Shown here in pieces: positions 37,595-46,656 of a DNA stretch of 64,000 nucleotides. Where the stretch lies: NCBI GenBank assembly GCA_030649945.1, contig JAUSFE010000071.1, forward strand, positions 162,249 through 226,248. Direction: 5' to 3'. Numbering within the stretch: the stretch's first letter is position 1; the number at the start of each line of letters is the position of its first letter. The translations under genes and the position numbers were made by a program. This stretch comes from Dehalococcoidia bacterium (GTDB lineage: Bacteria; Chloroflexota; Dehalococcoidia; SM23-28-2; RBG-16-64-32). Below the pieces are notes generated by a model. It did not search any database, was not told the origin of the DNA, and saw only the letters and a list, made by a program, of their open reading frames with translations.

Positions 37595-40500
37595 TCAGCG
37601 GCCCGCCGCCCGGCGGACCGCTTGCACGTGGGCGGAGCCCAGGAACGTCTGGCGCAGCGACTCGTCGGTCAGTCCTGCGGCCACCCCTTCGATGACCGCC
37701 AGGGCTGCGCGGTAGGCCTTGCGCGCCAGCCGCGGGCGTTTCTGTGCCCTGCGCAGGTCGCCCAGGGCGAGGTACGTCTTCCACAACTGCGGGGGGTTGC
37801 CGATCTCCTTCGCGATACCGAGCGCGACATCGATCTCCGTCTCCGCCTCGTCCAGCTTCCCCTGCGTCGTCAGCGCCTGACCCCGCAAGCGGCGGCCCTT
37901 GACTACGTTCTTCGGCCGGTTCGTCGACTCCGCCAGTTTGACACACTCATCGGCCAGTCCGAGTGCCTTCTCATGGTCACCGCGGGCCAGCCACAGCTCG
38001 CCGTAGCTGTGAAAGAAGTGCTGCGAGTAAAGCCAGAGCGCAAAGTGCTCCGGCGGCGCGGGGTTTCGTACGACCGATTCCACCATTTTGTAGTACGCTT
38101 CGGCCTCGTCCAGCCGTCCGAGAGCCACCAGGCTATCGCCCGCATTCAACCGGGCGTTACTTTCTACCTCAGGATCGAGCGCGCCGATCGCCAGCGCCGC
38201 TTCCTCAGAGCGCTTATCCCACTCGATCGCCGTCTCGTGGTCCTGGAGCTCGCAGAGAACCCACCCCACCGTGTTCAACGCGCGCGCTAGGAAAAGCCGC
38301 TCACCCGTGCGCTCACACGTGGCTATGACCTTATGCAGCAGTGCGAGCGCCTGCCGGTACTCTCCTCGGGCGCAATGCGTTATCGCCTGCCCCCACTGGT
38401 GGCCGACCATCGTGACAAGGCTGTGTGCGCTGGCCTCTCGCCAGTGCTCGAAATGCTCCAGCGCCCGGCCGAACTCAGCGCGCCACTGTTCTCGCATGCC
38501 GCCGAAAAACGCCCACCAGGAAACCGTGTCCGGGTCGCCTATCTCCGGAACCGATTCGTCCGCCTTGTGCAAGTACGGTTCCGCCCTACCGGCGTGTCCG
38601 AAGGTGGTCAACCCCGTGCCCAGCCAGAACGCCGCAGCGGCAGTAACATCGCCGTACCCTTCGTCCCCGATCGCCAAAGCCTCTTGCAGAGACTCTGCCG
38701 CCGCCTCCATGTCGTGTGCCCAGAACTGCATGTTTCCCCGCCAGGCCAGCGCCATCCCTTCCAACCGCCGGTCTCCCACTGCCTGGGCGCAGAGCCGCAT
38801 CTTCTCGAAGTCCTCGATCGCGACATTCACCTCGCCTATGTCAAAATTGAGATGTCCTCGCTTCTGTGCAACGCCCGCCGCCCTCGCGATTGCCGGCCCG
38901 CCCAACTTCTCCGCCACCCCGGTCGCCCTCGAATAATAATCCAGTGCATCCTCGTTGGCGTAGGCAGCGGCCGCCTTGTCGCCCGCCTTGTCCAGGTACT
39001 CCAGCGCCTTCTCCCAGTCCTGGGCCTCGTACCAATGGTACGCCAGCGCCTCGTAGTGCTCCGGCAGCCGGTCGGCGTACAGTTCTTCGATAGCGGCGGC
39101 CACCAGGCGGTGCAGCGCCTTCCGCCGCTCCAACAGGAGGGTGGAGTAGGCCACGTCATGCGTGAGGGCGTGCTTGAACATGTAGGAGAGCTCAGGGAAG
39201 TACGCCTTCTCGTAGATCAGCTCCAGCACCTTGAGGCCGCCCAGCAGGTCGTCCAGCTTGGCGTCGACGTCGGAGATGCGCTGCAGCAGGCGCACCGTGA
39301 ACTCGCGCCCGATGACGGAGGCCAGCTGGATGGCGTCGCGGGCCTCGCGCTCCAGGCGGTCGATGCGGCTGAGGATCACCTCCTGGATCGTGTCCGGGAT
39401 GCTAATCTCACCGATGGGGCGCTCTACCGTGAGGGAACCGTTGCTCTTGCGCAGGACTCCCGACTCCATCAGCGATTTGGTGACCTCTTCAATGTAGAAC
39501 GGGTTCCCCTCTCCCTTGCTGGTGATAAGCTGCCGTACCGGCTCCGGAAGCGCGGACACCTGTAGCACTCGCTCGGCTATCGTTGCGCTCTCCTCCGCCT
39601 GCAGATGCCCCAGCGACATGCGGCTGTGGTACGTGCGCTCGCCGAGGGAATGAGCGTAGCCGGGCCGGTAGGTGAGGACCATGAAGACGGGGGCGGTGGC
39701 GACCACGTCCACCAGGGCGCGCAGGGCGTCCTCCGACTTTTCGTCTATCCAGTGCAGATCTTCCACGACGACGGTCAGCAGGCGGTTGCGGCTCTCCTGG
39801 AGCACCAGGGCGCGCAGGCCGTCCAGGATGCCGGCCCTCCTCACAAGCGGGTCCATCACCACTATGGCCGGGTCGCCGGGGTCGACGTTCAGCAGGTACT
39901 TCAGGTACGGCGCTGTGGCTTTGGCGGCGTCCTCCCAGTCCGCGATCCCCTCTTCCACGCGGCGGATGATGCGGGCGTCGTTGTCGCCTTCATCCACGCC
40001 GAAGTTGCGCTTGATGAGATCGCTGATCGGCAGGTAGGGGATGCGTTTGCCGTAGGAGCTGCAGTGGCCCTCCAGCCAGCGAATAGGCTCGTCCAGTATC
40101 GAGCGGCGGAACTCCAGAAGCAGGCGAGACTTGCCGAGGCCGGCTTCCCCCGACACGAAGGCCACGTGCCCTTGGCCCCGCTGCGCCTGCTGGAAGTAGC
40201 CTCGCAGGACGTTCAGCTCCTGGGCGCGGCCGACGAAGGGCGTGAGGCCGCGCTCCGTGGCGGCCTGGAAGCGGGTGCGCACCGTCGACTTCTCGCGCAG
40301 CGCCTTGTAGGCGACGACTGGAGCGGACTTGCCCTTGACGCTGAGGGCCCCCAGCGGCTCGCACTCGAAGTAGTCCCTCGCCAGACGATAGGTGTTTTCG
40401 GTGAGGTGGACCGTCCCCGGCTCGGCCAGCTCCTGCATGCGCGACGCCAGGTTCACAGTGTCGCCCAGGGCGGTGTACTCCATGTCGAGGTCATCCGAGA

Positions 40501-41098
40501 TCTTGCCGACCACGACCGGGCCCGTGTTGAGGCCGACCCGGAAGCGGCACTCGATGCCTCGATCGCGCTCGTGGACGTCCCTCGCGTACTCCTCCAGCGC
40601 GCGCTGCATCTCCAGCCCGGCGGCGACGGCCCGGCGGGCGGTGTCCTCGTGGGCGATGGGAGCGCCGAAGAGGGCCATCACGCCGTCCCCTGTGAACTGG
40701 ACGACGGTCCCTTCGTAGTGGTGGACGGCGTCCATCATGCGGGCGAGGCAGCCCTGCATCAGATCGTAGACGTCCTCCTCGTCCAGCCGCTCGGAAAGCG
40801 GGGTGAAACCTGCGGCGTCGGCGAACAGGACCGTCACCGTCCGCCGCTCGCCCTCCAGCGAGGCGCGGTCGCGCAGGATCTTGTCGGCCAGGTGCTTCGG
40901 TGTGTAGGAGAGCGGATCGGGCGCTGCCGGCGCCTCCTCCCTCGCCGCGGCCAGCCGCCTGCCGCAGCCGCTGCAGAAGGCGTTGTCGGCGGGGTTCACC
41001 CGCGAGCAGTCCGCGCAGACCAGCGCCAGCCGCGCGCCGCACTTTGTGCAGAAGGAGGCGTCCTCAGGGTTTTCGTGCGAACAGGAGGAGCAGCGCAA
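37595..41098 (-). CDS. class III adenylate/guanylate cyclase with zinc ribbons, AAA ATPase and TPR repeats
   Basis: This 1167-residue sensor protein starts with a double zinc ribbon (Cys3/6/17/20 and Cys28/31/42/45), then a class III cyclase domain (about 85-270) with metal Asp in VLFADAAGFT and GDGVMALFG, the GLNTGPVVVG and ALGDTVNLASRM segments. A STAND-like ATPase follows (Walker A SGEAGLGKSR, Walker B VVVEDLHW), then a long TPR region. Such proteins are common in Chloroflexota and actinobacteria and are thought to link nucleotide second messengers to protein or ligand sensing. It is convergent with the Crp/Fnr gene. N-terminal start is at the zinc ribbon. Confidence 0.93.
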   Translation of the reverse strand: MRCSSCSHENPEDASFCTKCGARLALVCADCSRVNPADNAFCSGCGRRLAAAREEAPAAPDPLSYTPKHLADKILRDRASLEGERRTVTVLFADAAGFTPLSERLDEEDVYDLMQGCLARMMDAVHHYEGTVVQFTGDGVMALFGAPIAHEDTARRAVAAGLEMQRALEEYARDVHERDRGIECRFRVGLNTGPVVVGKISDDLDMEYTALGDTVNLASRMQELAEPGTVHLTENTYRLARDYFECEPLGALSVKGKSAPVVAYKALREKSTVRTRFQAATERGLTPFVGRAQELNVLRGYFQQAQRGQGHVAFVSGEAGLGKSRLLLEFRRSILDEPIRWLEGHCSSYGKRIPYLPISDLIKRNFGVDEGDNDARIIRRVEEGIADWEDAAKATAPYLKYLLNVDPGDPAIVVMDPLVRRAGILDGLRALVLQESRNRLLTVVVEDLHWIDEKSEDALRALVDVVATAPVFMVLTYRPGYAHSLGERTYHSRMSLGHLQAEESATIAERVLQVSALPEPVRQLITSKGEGNPFYIEEVTKSLMESGVLRKSNGSLTVERPIGEISIPDTIQEVILSRIDRLEREARDAIQLASVIGREFTVRLLQRISDVDAKLDDLLGGLKVLELIYEKAYFPELSYMFKHALTHDVAYSTLLLERRKALHRLVAAAIEELYADRLPEHYEALAYHWYEAQDWEKALEYLDKAGDKAAAAYANEDALDYYSRATGVAEKLGGPAIARAAGVAQKRGHLNFDIGEVNVAIEDFEKMRLCAQAVGDRRLEGMALAWRGNMQFWAHDMEAAAESLQEALAIGDEGYGDVTAAAAFWLGTGLTTFGHAGRAEPYLHKADESVPEIGDPDTVSWWAFFGGMREQWRAEFGRALEHFEHWREASAHSLVTMVGHQWGQAITHCARGEYRQALALLHKVIATCERTGERLFLARALNTVGWVLCELQDHETAIEWDKRSEEAALAIGALDPEVESNARLNAGDSLVALGRLDEAEAYYKMVESVVRNPAPPEHFALWLYSQHFFHSYGELWLARGDHEKALGLADECVKLAESTNRPKNVVKGRRLRGQALTTQGKLDEAETEIDVALGIAKEIGNPPQLWKTYLALGDLRRAQKRPRLARKAYRAALAVIEGVAAGLTDESLRQTFLGSAHVQAVRRAAGR

Positions 41099-41198
41099 AA
41101 GGTGGCCCGCCTATGGAAAGGTTTAGTCAATAGTGCGCAAAAGCGCCGCCCTTGTCAACCGCCCGACGGGTACGCGCCAGCCGCCGCTATTGTCCCAC

Positions 41199-41226
41199 GT
41201 GGCTGAGGGCCCAGGCCCTCAGCCAC
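41199..41226. terminator. terminator between the S9 peptidase and cyclase genes
   Basis: GTGGCTGAGGGCC (41199-41211) pairs perfectly with GGCCCTCAGCCAC (41214-41226), starting right after the S9 peptidase stop codon on the minus strand. Confidence 0.65.
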
Positions 41227-43278
41227 TTACCGCCCAGCCCGCGCTTTCGCGCGCCGCCGCGCGGGAGGGCGCCCCTTCGCCTTCGGCGCGTGCCCCGCGT
41301 ACCAGGCGATGGTGCGCCGCACGCGATCAACAACCTGAGACGGTGCGTGCGTGTTGTACGTGTGGAAGCCGCCCGGGTAGCGCACGAATTCCACCTCTTT
41401 CCCCGCCATCCTCAGCGCCTGGAAAATCTCCTCCGACTGCCCGATGGGACAGCGCAGGTCGCCTTCGTGGTGCACGAGCAGCACGGGCGTCCGCACGTCC
41501 GCCATGTAGGTGACGGGGGAGCGCGCCTGGTACTCCTCCGGGTTATCCTGCGGCGTGCCGCCGATCTCGTGCATATCGAATAGCGGGATGTCTCCGGTGC
41601 CGAACATGCTCACCTGGTTCGAAACGGGCGCGCCCACCACCGCCGCCCGGAAGCGGTCCGTGCGCCCCACGGCCCAGCTACTCATGAAGCCGCCGTAGGA
41701 GTAGCCGCCGATGTACAGGCGGGCCGGGTCCGCGACGCCGCGCTGCACCAGCGCGTTCACGCCTGCCATGATGTCCTCGAAGTCCTTGCCGCCCCAGTCC
41801 TTCACCACCCCCTCGCTGAACTCCTCGCCGTATGTCGTGCTGCCGCGCGGGTTCGGCAGCAGCACCACGTAGCCCGCAGCCGCCAGCGATTGGAACTCGA
41901 CCAGCGATCGCGATCCCGGGTGAAAGCTGTGGGGGCCGCCGTGGACGTTGAGGGCCAGCGGGTAGCGCCGCCCCTTCCGGTAGTCCGGCGGGTAAAGCGC
42001 GAACGCCTCTATCTCCAGGCCGTCCGGCGCCTCGCAGGTCAGGCGGCGCAGCGGGCCCATCTCCACCGCCTGCATCAGCTCGTCGTTGGCGTGGCTCAGG
42101 TTCACCTCGCGCCGCCGCCCGCCTGCCCCGGGCGCAGCCGCAGGGTTCAGCCTTGCCGAGTACAGCTCCCAGGGTGCGCTGGGCCACGCCGCCGTGAAGG
42201 CGACGCGCCTGCCGTCCGGCGCCGGGCTGAAGGCTTCGATCTGGCGTTCGCCGTCCAGCGCCTTGCTCACCGCGCCGTTGCTCAGCCCGGCCCGGTACAG
42301 GGCCTGCGTCCCGCGGTCTCCCGCCAGGAACAGCACCCCGTCTCCCGCCGCCGTCCAGGCGAACGTGCGGCCGCTCATGAACGCGGGCCAGCCGGCCACG
42401 GGCCGGTCCGTGGCGGCGCTCAGCGACCGCGGCGCGGACCCTCCCTCAACCGGCACGACCATGAGGTGGATGTTCTTCGCCACGCCCTCGTCGCCGTGCT
42501 CGTGCCCGGCGAAGGCGATGCGCCGGCCGTCCGGCGAGAAGGCCGGGTGAGAGGCGGAGCCGCGGCCGCGCGTCACCTTCCGCGCCCGGCCGCCGGCTAC
42601 CGGCGTCACCCAGACGTCCGTGCGCCATTGCCGCTGGTGCCGCTGCCTCTCCCTGTCCGACACGAACGCGATCAGCTTGCCGTCCGGCGACCATGCGGGC
42701 TGGTCGTCGTGCCAGTCACCGGCGGTGACCTGCTGCTCCTCGCCGCTTGCCACGTCCACGGCGAAGATGTGCAGACGCCGCGCGTCGAAGAAGCCCACGC
42801 CGTCCAGCTTGTAGCGCAGGTCCCGGATCACCCGCGGCGCGTTCTTCTGCGCACCCTTGCGCTCCTTCGGGTCCGTCCAATCGCCCGTGCGCGCGGCATA
42901 GGCGATGCGCTTGCCGTCCGGCGACCACGCGGGCTGGGAGACGCCGTGTGTCTGCCGCGTCACCTGTCTGGGCTCGCCGCCGTCCATGGGCGCTACGAAC
43001 AGCTGGTTCTTCTCGCCCCGCTCGGAGACGAACGCCAGGTGGCGCCCGTCCGGGCTCCAGCGCGGGCTATGGTCCTTGTTCCCCTGTGTGAACCGCCGCG
43101 CCGGCGACCGGCCGTCCAGCGGCGCCACGTACACGGAGCTGCGCGTCTCGTCCGTCTCCCGGTCCGGCCAGGCGACGACGTAGGCCGCCAGCCTCCCGTC
43201 CGGCGATACCTGCGGGTCAACCACATTCCGCAGCAGGTAGAAGTCTTCCGGGGTAAGCTTGCGCTTCTTCGCGGGCAT
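41227..43278 (-). CDS. prolyl oligopeptidase family (S9) peptidase
   Basis: The 683-residue protein has an N-terminal beta-propeller made of repeated WSPDGxxxAF-type blades (residues 20-400) and a C-terminal alpha/beta hydrolase. The nucleophile Ser sits in GGYSYGGFMSSW; catalytic Asp and His are in HHEGDLRCP and PGGFHTYN. These acylaminoacyl-peptidase or dipeptidyl-peptidase-like enzymes clip small peptides. No signal peptide, so cytoplasmic. The ATG at 43278 follows GAAGGAG. A basic tail (KAKGRPPARRRAKARAGR) ends the protein. Confidence 0.93.
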   Translation of the reverse strand: MPAKKRKLTPEDFYLLRNVVDPQVSPDGRLAAYVVAWPDRETDETRSSVYVAPLDGRSPARRFTQGNKDHSPRWSPDGRHLAFVSERGEKNQLFVAPMDGGEPRQVTRQTHGVSQPAWSPDGKRIAYAARTGDWTDPKERKGAQKNAPRVIRDLRYKLDGVGFFDARRLHIFAVDVASGEEQQVTAGDWHDDQPAWSPDGKLIAFVSDRERQRHQRQWRTDVWVTPVAGGRARKVTRGRGSASHPAFSPDGRRIAFAGHEHGDEGVAKNIHLMVVPVEGGSAPRSLSAATDRPVAGWPAFMSGRTFAWTAAGDGVLFLAGDRGTQALYRAGLSNGAVSKALDGERQIEAFSPAPDGRRVAFTAAWPSAPWELYSARLNPAAAPGAGGRRREVNLSHANDELMQAVEMGPLRRLTCEAPDGLEIEAFALYPPDYRKGRRYPLALNVHGGPHSFHPGSRSLVEFQSLAAAGYVVLLPNPRGSTTYGEEFSEGVVKDWGGKDFEDIMAGVNALVQRGVADPARLYIGGYSYGGFMSSWAVGRTDRFRAAVVGAPVSNQVSMFGTGDIPLFDMHEIGGTPQDNPEEYQARSPVTYMADVRTPVLLVHHEGDLRCPIGQSEEIFQALRMAGKEVEFVRYPGGFHTYNTHAPSQVVDRVRRTIAWYAGHAPKAKGRPPARRRAKARAGR

Positions 43279-43363
43279 GCGGGGCTCCTTCCTCTGAGGC
43301 GGCGGGCGCTGACGGCAACTATCCTGCCCGAAGGCGTGCAGGCTGTCAACGGGCGGTCATGCT

Positions 43364-43461
43364 GTCATTCTGAGCGCCGACCACGCTTGCTCGTGGCGAT
43401 CACCCATCTTCGCGAAGCCTGCCCTGAGCGCAGCCGAAGGGGAATCTGGCGGGGGGCAGAC
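43364..43461 (+). repeat. dispersed repeat (GTCATTCTGAGCG...AATCTGG family)
   Basis: Copy related to 10907-10979 and 26412-26483, here with an extra CCTGCCCTGAGCGCAGCCGAAGG insert near 43418-43441 that resembles the one ending the methyltransferase at 19667. The gap 43279-43564 otherwise holds a short C-rich CCCCTGACCCCTGACCC tract and no gene. Confidence 0.6.
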
Positions 43462-43564
43462 GCACGCGGCGAGGGAAGTGTGGCCTTCGCCCTGGCCCGG
43501 GGCCGCGGGATCATTCTCGCCTGGTCCTATGCCCCCTGACCCCTGACCCTCTGACCCTCCACTC

Positions 43565-44356
43565 CTACCCCCACGTCCAAACGTCGAGGATGTAAATGCG
43601 GTTCACCCGGCGCGGCTCGTCAAGGGCCGGAAAGCGCTGCCTCGCCCACGCCTCGTACTCATCAACGGCCGGCCAGTAGATCTCGTCCGGCACCTCCCAC
43701 AGGTTCGAGTGGATGCGCCGGCGCAGCTCGCCAATCCAGTCTCGCTCGGAGCGCAGGTCGAAGTCGTGCGCTACCTCCAGCGTCCGCACTGACCCTCCGA
43801 TCTCCCGCACGTAGGCATTCGTGTCCTGTATCCCCGCGCGCACGCGGGGCACGTACCCCCGTCGCGCCAGGATCCCGTTCCACGCCGTGTCGCTGTCGCG
43901 GTGCTCCGCCAGGCGCTCGAAGTCGTCGATGTCGCCCAGCCGCATGACGACGCCGCCAGGCGCCAGAACGCGCTGCAGCTCCTGGATGGCCCGTTGCCAG
44001 TCCGGGATCAGATGCAGCACGTGGACGGTTAGCGCCGCCCGGAAGGAGCCGGTACGAAACGGCAGCCGGGTCGCGTCGCCCAGGAGAAAGTCCACGCCGT
44101 CTGCGGCCCCGGGCTTCTCGCGGAAGCGCAGGAGCATCGGCAGGGAGATATCGATTGCTGTGACGCGCACGCCGCGCTGGGTCAAGGGATAGGTTATGCG
44201 CCCCGTGCCGGCGCCCACCTCCAGCAGCCACCGCGCGTCCAGCCGCTGCAGTTCAGCGGCCAGCGCGCCCGTTACGCTCTCCTGGACCTCCGGCTTGAGC
44301 GCCCGCGTCCGGTCATAGAACTCCGCCGCGCGGTCAAAGCTAATGCTCCGCGACAT
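43565..44356 (-). CDS. class I SAM-dependent methyltransferase
   Basis: A 263-residue protein opening with SFDRAAEFYDRTRAL, a typical start for this family, followed by motif I WLLEVGAGTGRITYPL, motif II TAIDIS and LLGDATRLPF, then VLAPGGVVMRLGD. The C-terminal 110 residues are a family-specific cap. The substrate is unknown. It is on the same strand as the DinB and cyclase genes, 44 bp from the DinB stop, and may belong to that group. Confidence 0.82.
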   Translation of the reverse strand: MSRSISFDRAAEFYDRTRALKPEVQESVTGALAAELQRLDARWLLEVGAGTGRITYPLTQRGVRVTAIDISLPMLLRFREKPGAADGVDFLLGDATRLPFRTGSFRAALTVHVLHLIPDWQRAIQELQRVLAPGGVVMRLGDIDDFERLAEHRDSDTAWNGILARRGYVPRVRAGIQDTNAYVREIGGSVRTLEVAHDFDLRSERDWIGELRRRIHSNLWEVPDEIYWPAVDEYEAWARQRFPALDEPRRVNRIYILDVWTWG

Positions 44357-44400
44357 ACCAGCGAGTATAGCGGCCGCCCGGCGCTCCCACTACTGGCGGC

Positions 44401-44886
44401 TCAGCCTCGTGCGCGCCACGCCGCCACCACACGGCGGAGCTGGTCGGTGTGCTCCTCCAGGTGCGACGCGTAGATGCGCAGCCAGTCCTCCGCGGTGTAG
44501 CGGCCGGACTCCGTGTGCTTGCCCTCCTTCGCCCACGCGCTCTCCGGCAGCCGCCGCAGCAGCGGCGCCGTGTTTCCGCGCACCGCCTCCACCGTCGCCA
44601 GCGCCGCCCCCAGCGGGTGGCTGTGGTAGTCGAACGTCCGCGCCCAGTTGTCCGGGTCGTAGCCGATGATCAGCGGCTCCTCCTCCGCCAGCAAGTAGCG
44701 GATACGGCCGTGCGAGTTTGTCTCGGAGTCGGCGCAGTGGCAGACGATCTCGTGTACTGAGAACTCCCCCGCCGCCGGACGCCACAGCCGCATCTCCTGC
44801 GGCGTTTCGGCCAGCGCCGCACGCAGCATCGCCGGCCCATCGGCGTATCGCTGGATCAGCCGCTCGCGTTCCTCAAAGGCCAGCAC
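44401..44886 (-). CDS. DinB-superfamily protein
   Basis: The 161-residue four-helix-bundle protein has three His residues in DinB-type positions: HEIVCHCADSE (first helix pair) and YASHLEEHTDQLRR near the C-terminus, expected to bind a divalent metal. DinB/YfiT-like proteins act in thiol-dependent transferase reactions or stress responses, mostly without known substrates. Its start codon directly abuts the stop of the hydrolase-cyclase gene upstream, so they are co-transcribed. Confidence 0.8.
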   Translation of the reverse strand: MLAFEERERLIQRYADGPAMLRAALAETPQEMRLWRPAAGEFSVHEIVCHCADSETNSHGRIRYLLAEEEPLIIGYDPDNWARTFDYHSHPLGAALATVEAVRGNTAPLLRRLPESAWAKEGKHTESGRYTAEDWLRIYASHLEEHTDQLRRVVAAWRARG

Positions 44887-46275
44887 TTACGGCCCCTCCC
44901 GCCAGCGGGCCTCGTACACGCGCACCGGGTCCTCGAACCCGCGCAGCACGGTGTCCCCGCGGTCCGCGAACAGGAACCCCTTGCCCGCCACCAGCTCCCG
45001 CACGACGTTGGAGACCAGGATCTCGCCGCCCTTCGCCTGCGCCGCGATGCGCGCGGCCATCACCACCGACACCCCGAACAGGTCCTCCTCCTCGGCGATG
45101 GGCTCACCCGCGTTCAGTCCGATGCGCACCAGCACCGCCGTGTCGCTCGTCTCGTTGCGTTGGGCGAATGCGCGCTGCATCTCCACGGCGCATTCCAGCG
45201 CCCGCGTGGCGGATGTGAACGAGGCCATGAAGCCGTCGCCCATCGTCTTCACTTCGGAGCCGCTGTGCGCCTTCAGCGCCTTCCGCGTCAGCCGCTCGTG
45301 CTCGCGCAAGAGTACGCGCGCCTTCTCGTCGCCCAGCCGCTGGGTCAGCGCGGTGGAGCCTTCGATGTCCGTAAAGAGGATCGTGTGGACCACGCCGGCG
45401 TCCGTGCCGTGGGTGTGATGGGCGTGCCCGTGGTCGCGCTCCGGTTCGTCCGCCGTCAGGAACTCGTCGATCGCCGCGTACGCTGTCTCCGTGTCGCCCA
45501 GGTAGGGCGCCAGCGACGCCCCTTCCAGCAGGACCAGCCGGGCGTCCGGGATCTGTGCCGCAAGGCCCTGCGCCACGTCCAGCGGCACGACAGGAAACTG
45601 CTTGCGGTGCATAACCAGCGTTGGGGCCTTCAGTTGCGTCAGGTACGCCGATACGTCCACCGCATCGTTCAGCTGCCAGTTATGCCGCGCGGCTTCCGGC
45701 GTCAAGCTCTCCTGCATGTACAGCGCCACGCGATGGGCCGGGTCCCCCTCGGACCAGCCGAAGAGGGTATGCGCCATCGTCTCGGTGAAAAGCTCCCAGT
45801 TGATGTCGATCAGCTGGGCCAGGGCCTCCTGCACCTGGCCCGTGCCGCGGGCGTCCGCGGCGCGGGCAAAGGAACACCAGAGGATAAGGTGGGTCACCCG
45901 GTCCGGATTGCGGGCCGTGTAGGCGATGGCGGGCGGGCCGGAGTAGAAGAAGCCCTCCAGCGCGAACCGCTCCAGCCCCAGCTTATCGACGACGGCATCG
46001 AGATCGAGCAGCATGTCGTCCAGGGACCCCGGCAACGGCGAGCGGTCCGAGAGGCCGGAGCCGCGGCCGTCATAGCGCACGACGCGGCGGCCGTGGATCA
46101 GGCGCTCGTACCACCCCCGCCACTCCGGGATCTGCCACTCCATCTGCAGGTGGCTCCAGGGCATGGCGGGCGGCGGTATGACCAGCGCCGGCCCTTCGCC
46201 GAGCGACCAGAAGGCGATGTTGACGCCGTCCCTGGTCCGGGCGTACTGGATGCGCGGCTCCATCGCGCAATCCAT
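44887..46275 (-). CDS. alpha/beta-hydrolase-fold sensor fused to a class III cyclase
   Basis: Residues 1-275 form an alpha/beta hydrolase fold (oxyanion segment VIPPPAMPW, VVRYDGRGSGLSD, ALEGFFYSGPPAIAYTARNP). Residues 295-460 are a class III cyclase with metal-binding Asp303 (FTDIEGST) and Asp347 (MGDGFMASF) and GLNAGEPI. The two are joined by a His-rich linker (DHGHAHHTHG, 281-290). All three hydrolase triad positions are replaced: Phe110 for the nucleophile Ser, Phe227 for the acid and Leu255 for the His. The N-terminal half is therefore likely a ligand-sensing pseudoenzyme that controls cyclic nucleotide output. It ends immediately before the DinB gene. Confidence 0.88.
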   Translation of the reverse strand: MDCAMEPRIQYARTRDGVNIAFWSLGEGPALVIPPPAMPWSHLQMEWQIPEWRGWYERLIHGRRVVRYDGRGSGLSDRSPLPGSLDDMLLDLDAVVDKLGLERFALEGFFYSGPPAIAYTARNPDRVTHLILWCSFARAADARGTGQVQEALAQLIDINWELFTETMAHTLFGWSEGDPAHRVALYMQESLTPEAARHNWQLNDAVDVSAYLTQLKAPTLVMHRKQFPVVPLDVAQGLAAQIPDARLVLLEGASLAPYLGDTETAYAAIDEFLTADEPERDHGHAHHTHGTDAGVVHTILFTDIEGSTALTQRLGDEKARVLLREHERLTRKALKAHSGSEVKTMGDGFMASFTSATRALECAVEMQRAFAQRNETSDTAVLVRIGLNAGEPIAEEEDLFGVSVVMAARIAAQAKGGEILVSNVVRELVAGKGFLFADRGDTVLRGFEDPVRVYEARWREGP

Positions 46276-46354
46276 CGTACACCACCGCGCCGCGCTTTAC
46301 TAAGCGCTGCGGGGTCTGCCAACCCGCTGTGCGCGCGCCCCGGCGTTGTGCGAG

Positions 46355-46656
46355 TGTAGTGCATCCGCAATACCGTCACCGCGAACCGCCCAATGGAGAC
46401 GATCTTGGCGAAAGCGCACAGCAGCGTAGGGACAGACCTTCAGGTCTGTCCAGGGAGGGGCAAGGGGTGGTGGGCCCCACACCCCGCCCCGGTTGGACAG
46501 AGCTAAAGCTCTATCCCTACGACGACGGGGTGGGCTGCAGCGCGACGTGGAGCGGCCCTAGCGTAGTGCATCCGAAATACCGTTACCCCGAACCGCCCAA
46601 TGGAGGCGATCTTGGCGAAAGCGCACTGGAGGTAACGAAGCGTTAGATGCACTACA
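46355..46656. repeat. composite repeat: 63-bp direct repeats and 11-bp inverted ends
   Basis: A 63-bp sequence at 46357-46419 recurs at 46564-46626 with four mismatches. Between them lies a 95-bp GTAGGG...CCCTAC element (46426-46520) that is the inverted counterpart of 24305-24396. The block starts with TGTAGTGCATC (46355-46365) and ends with its reverse complement GATGCACTACA (46646-46656). The right end contains the first possible ATG of the next gene. Confidence 0.65.
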
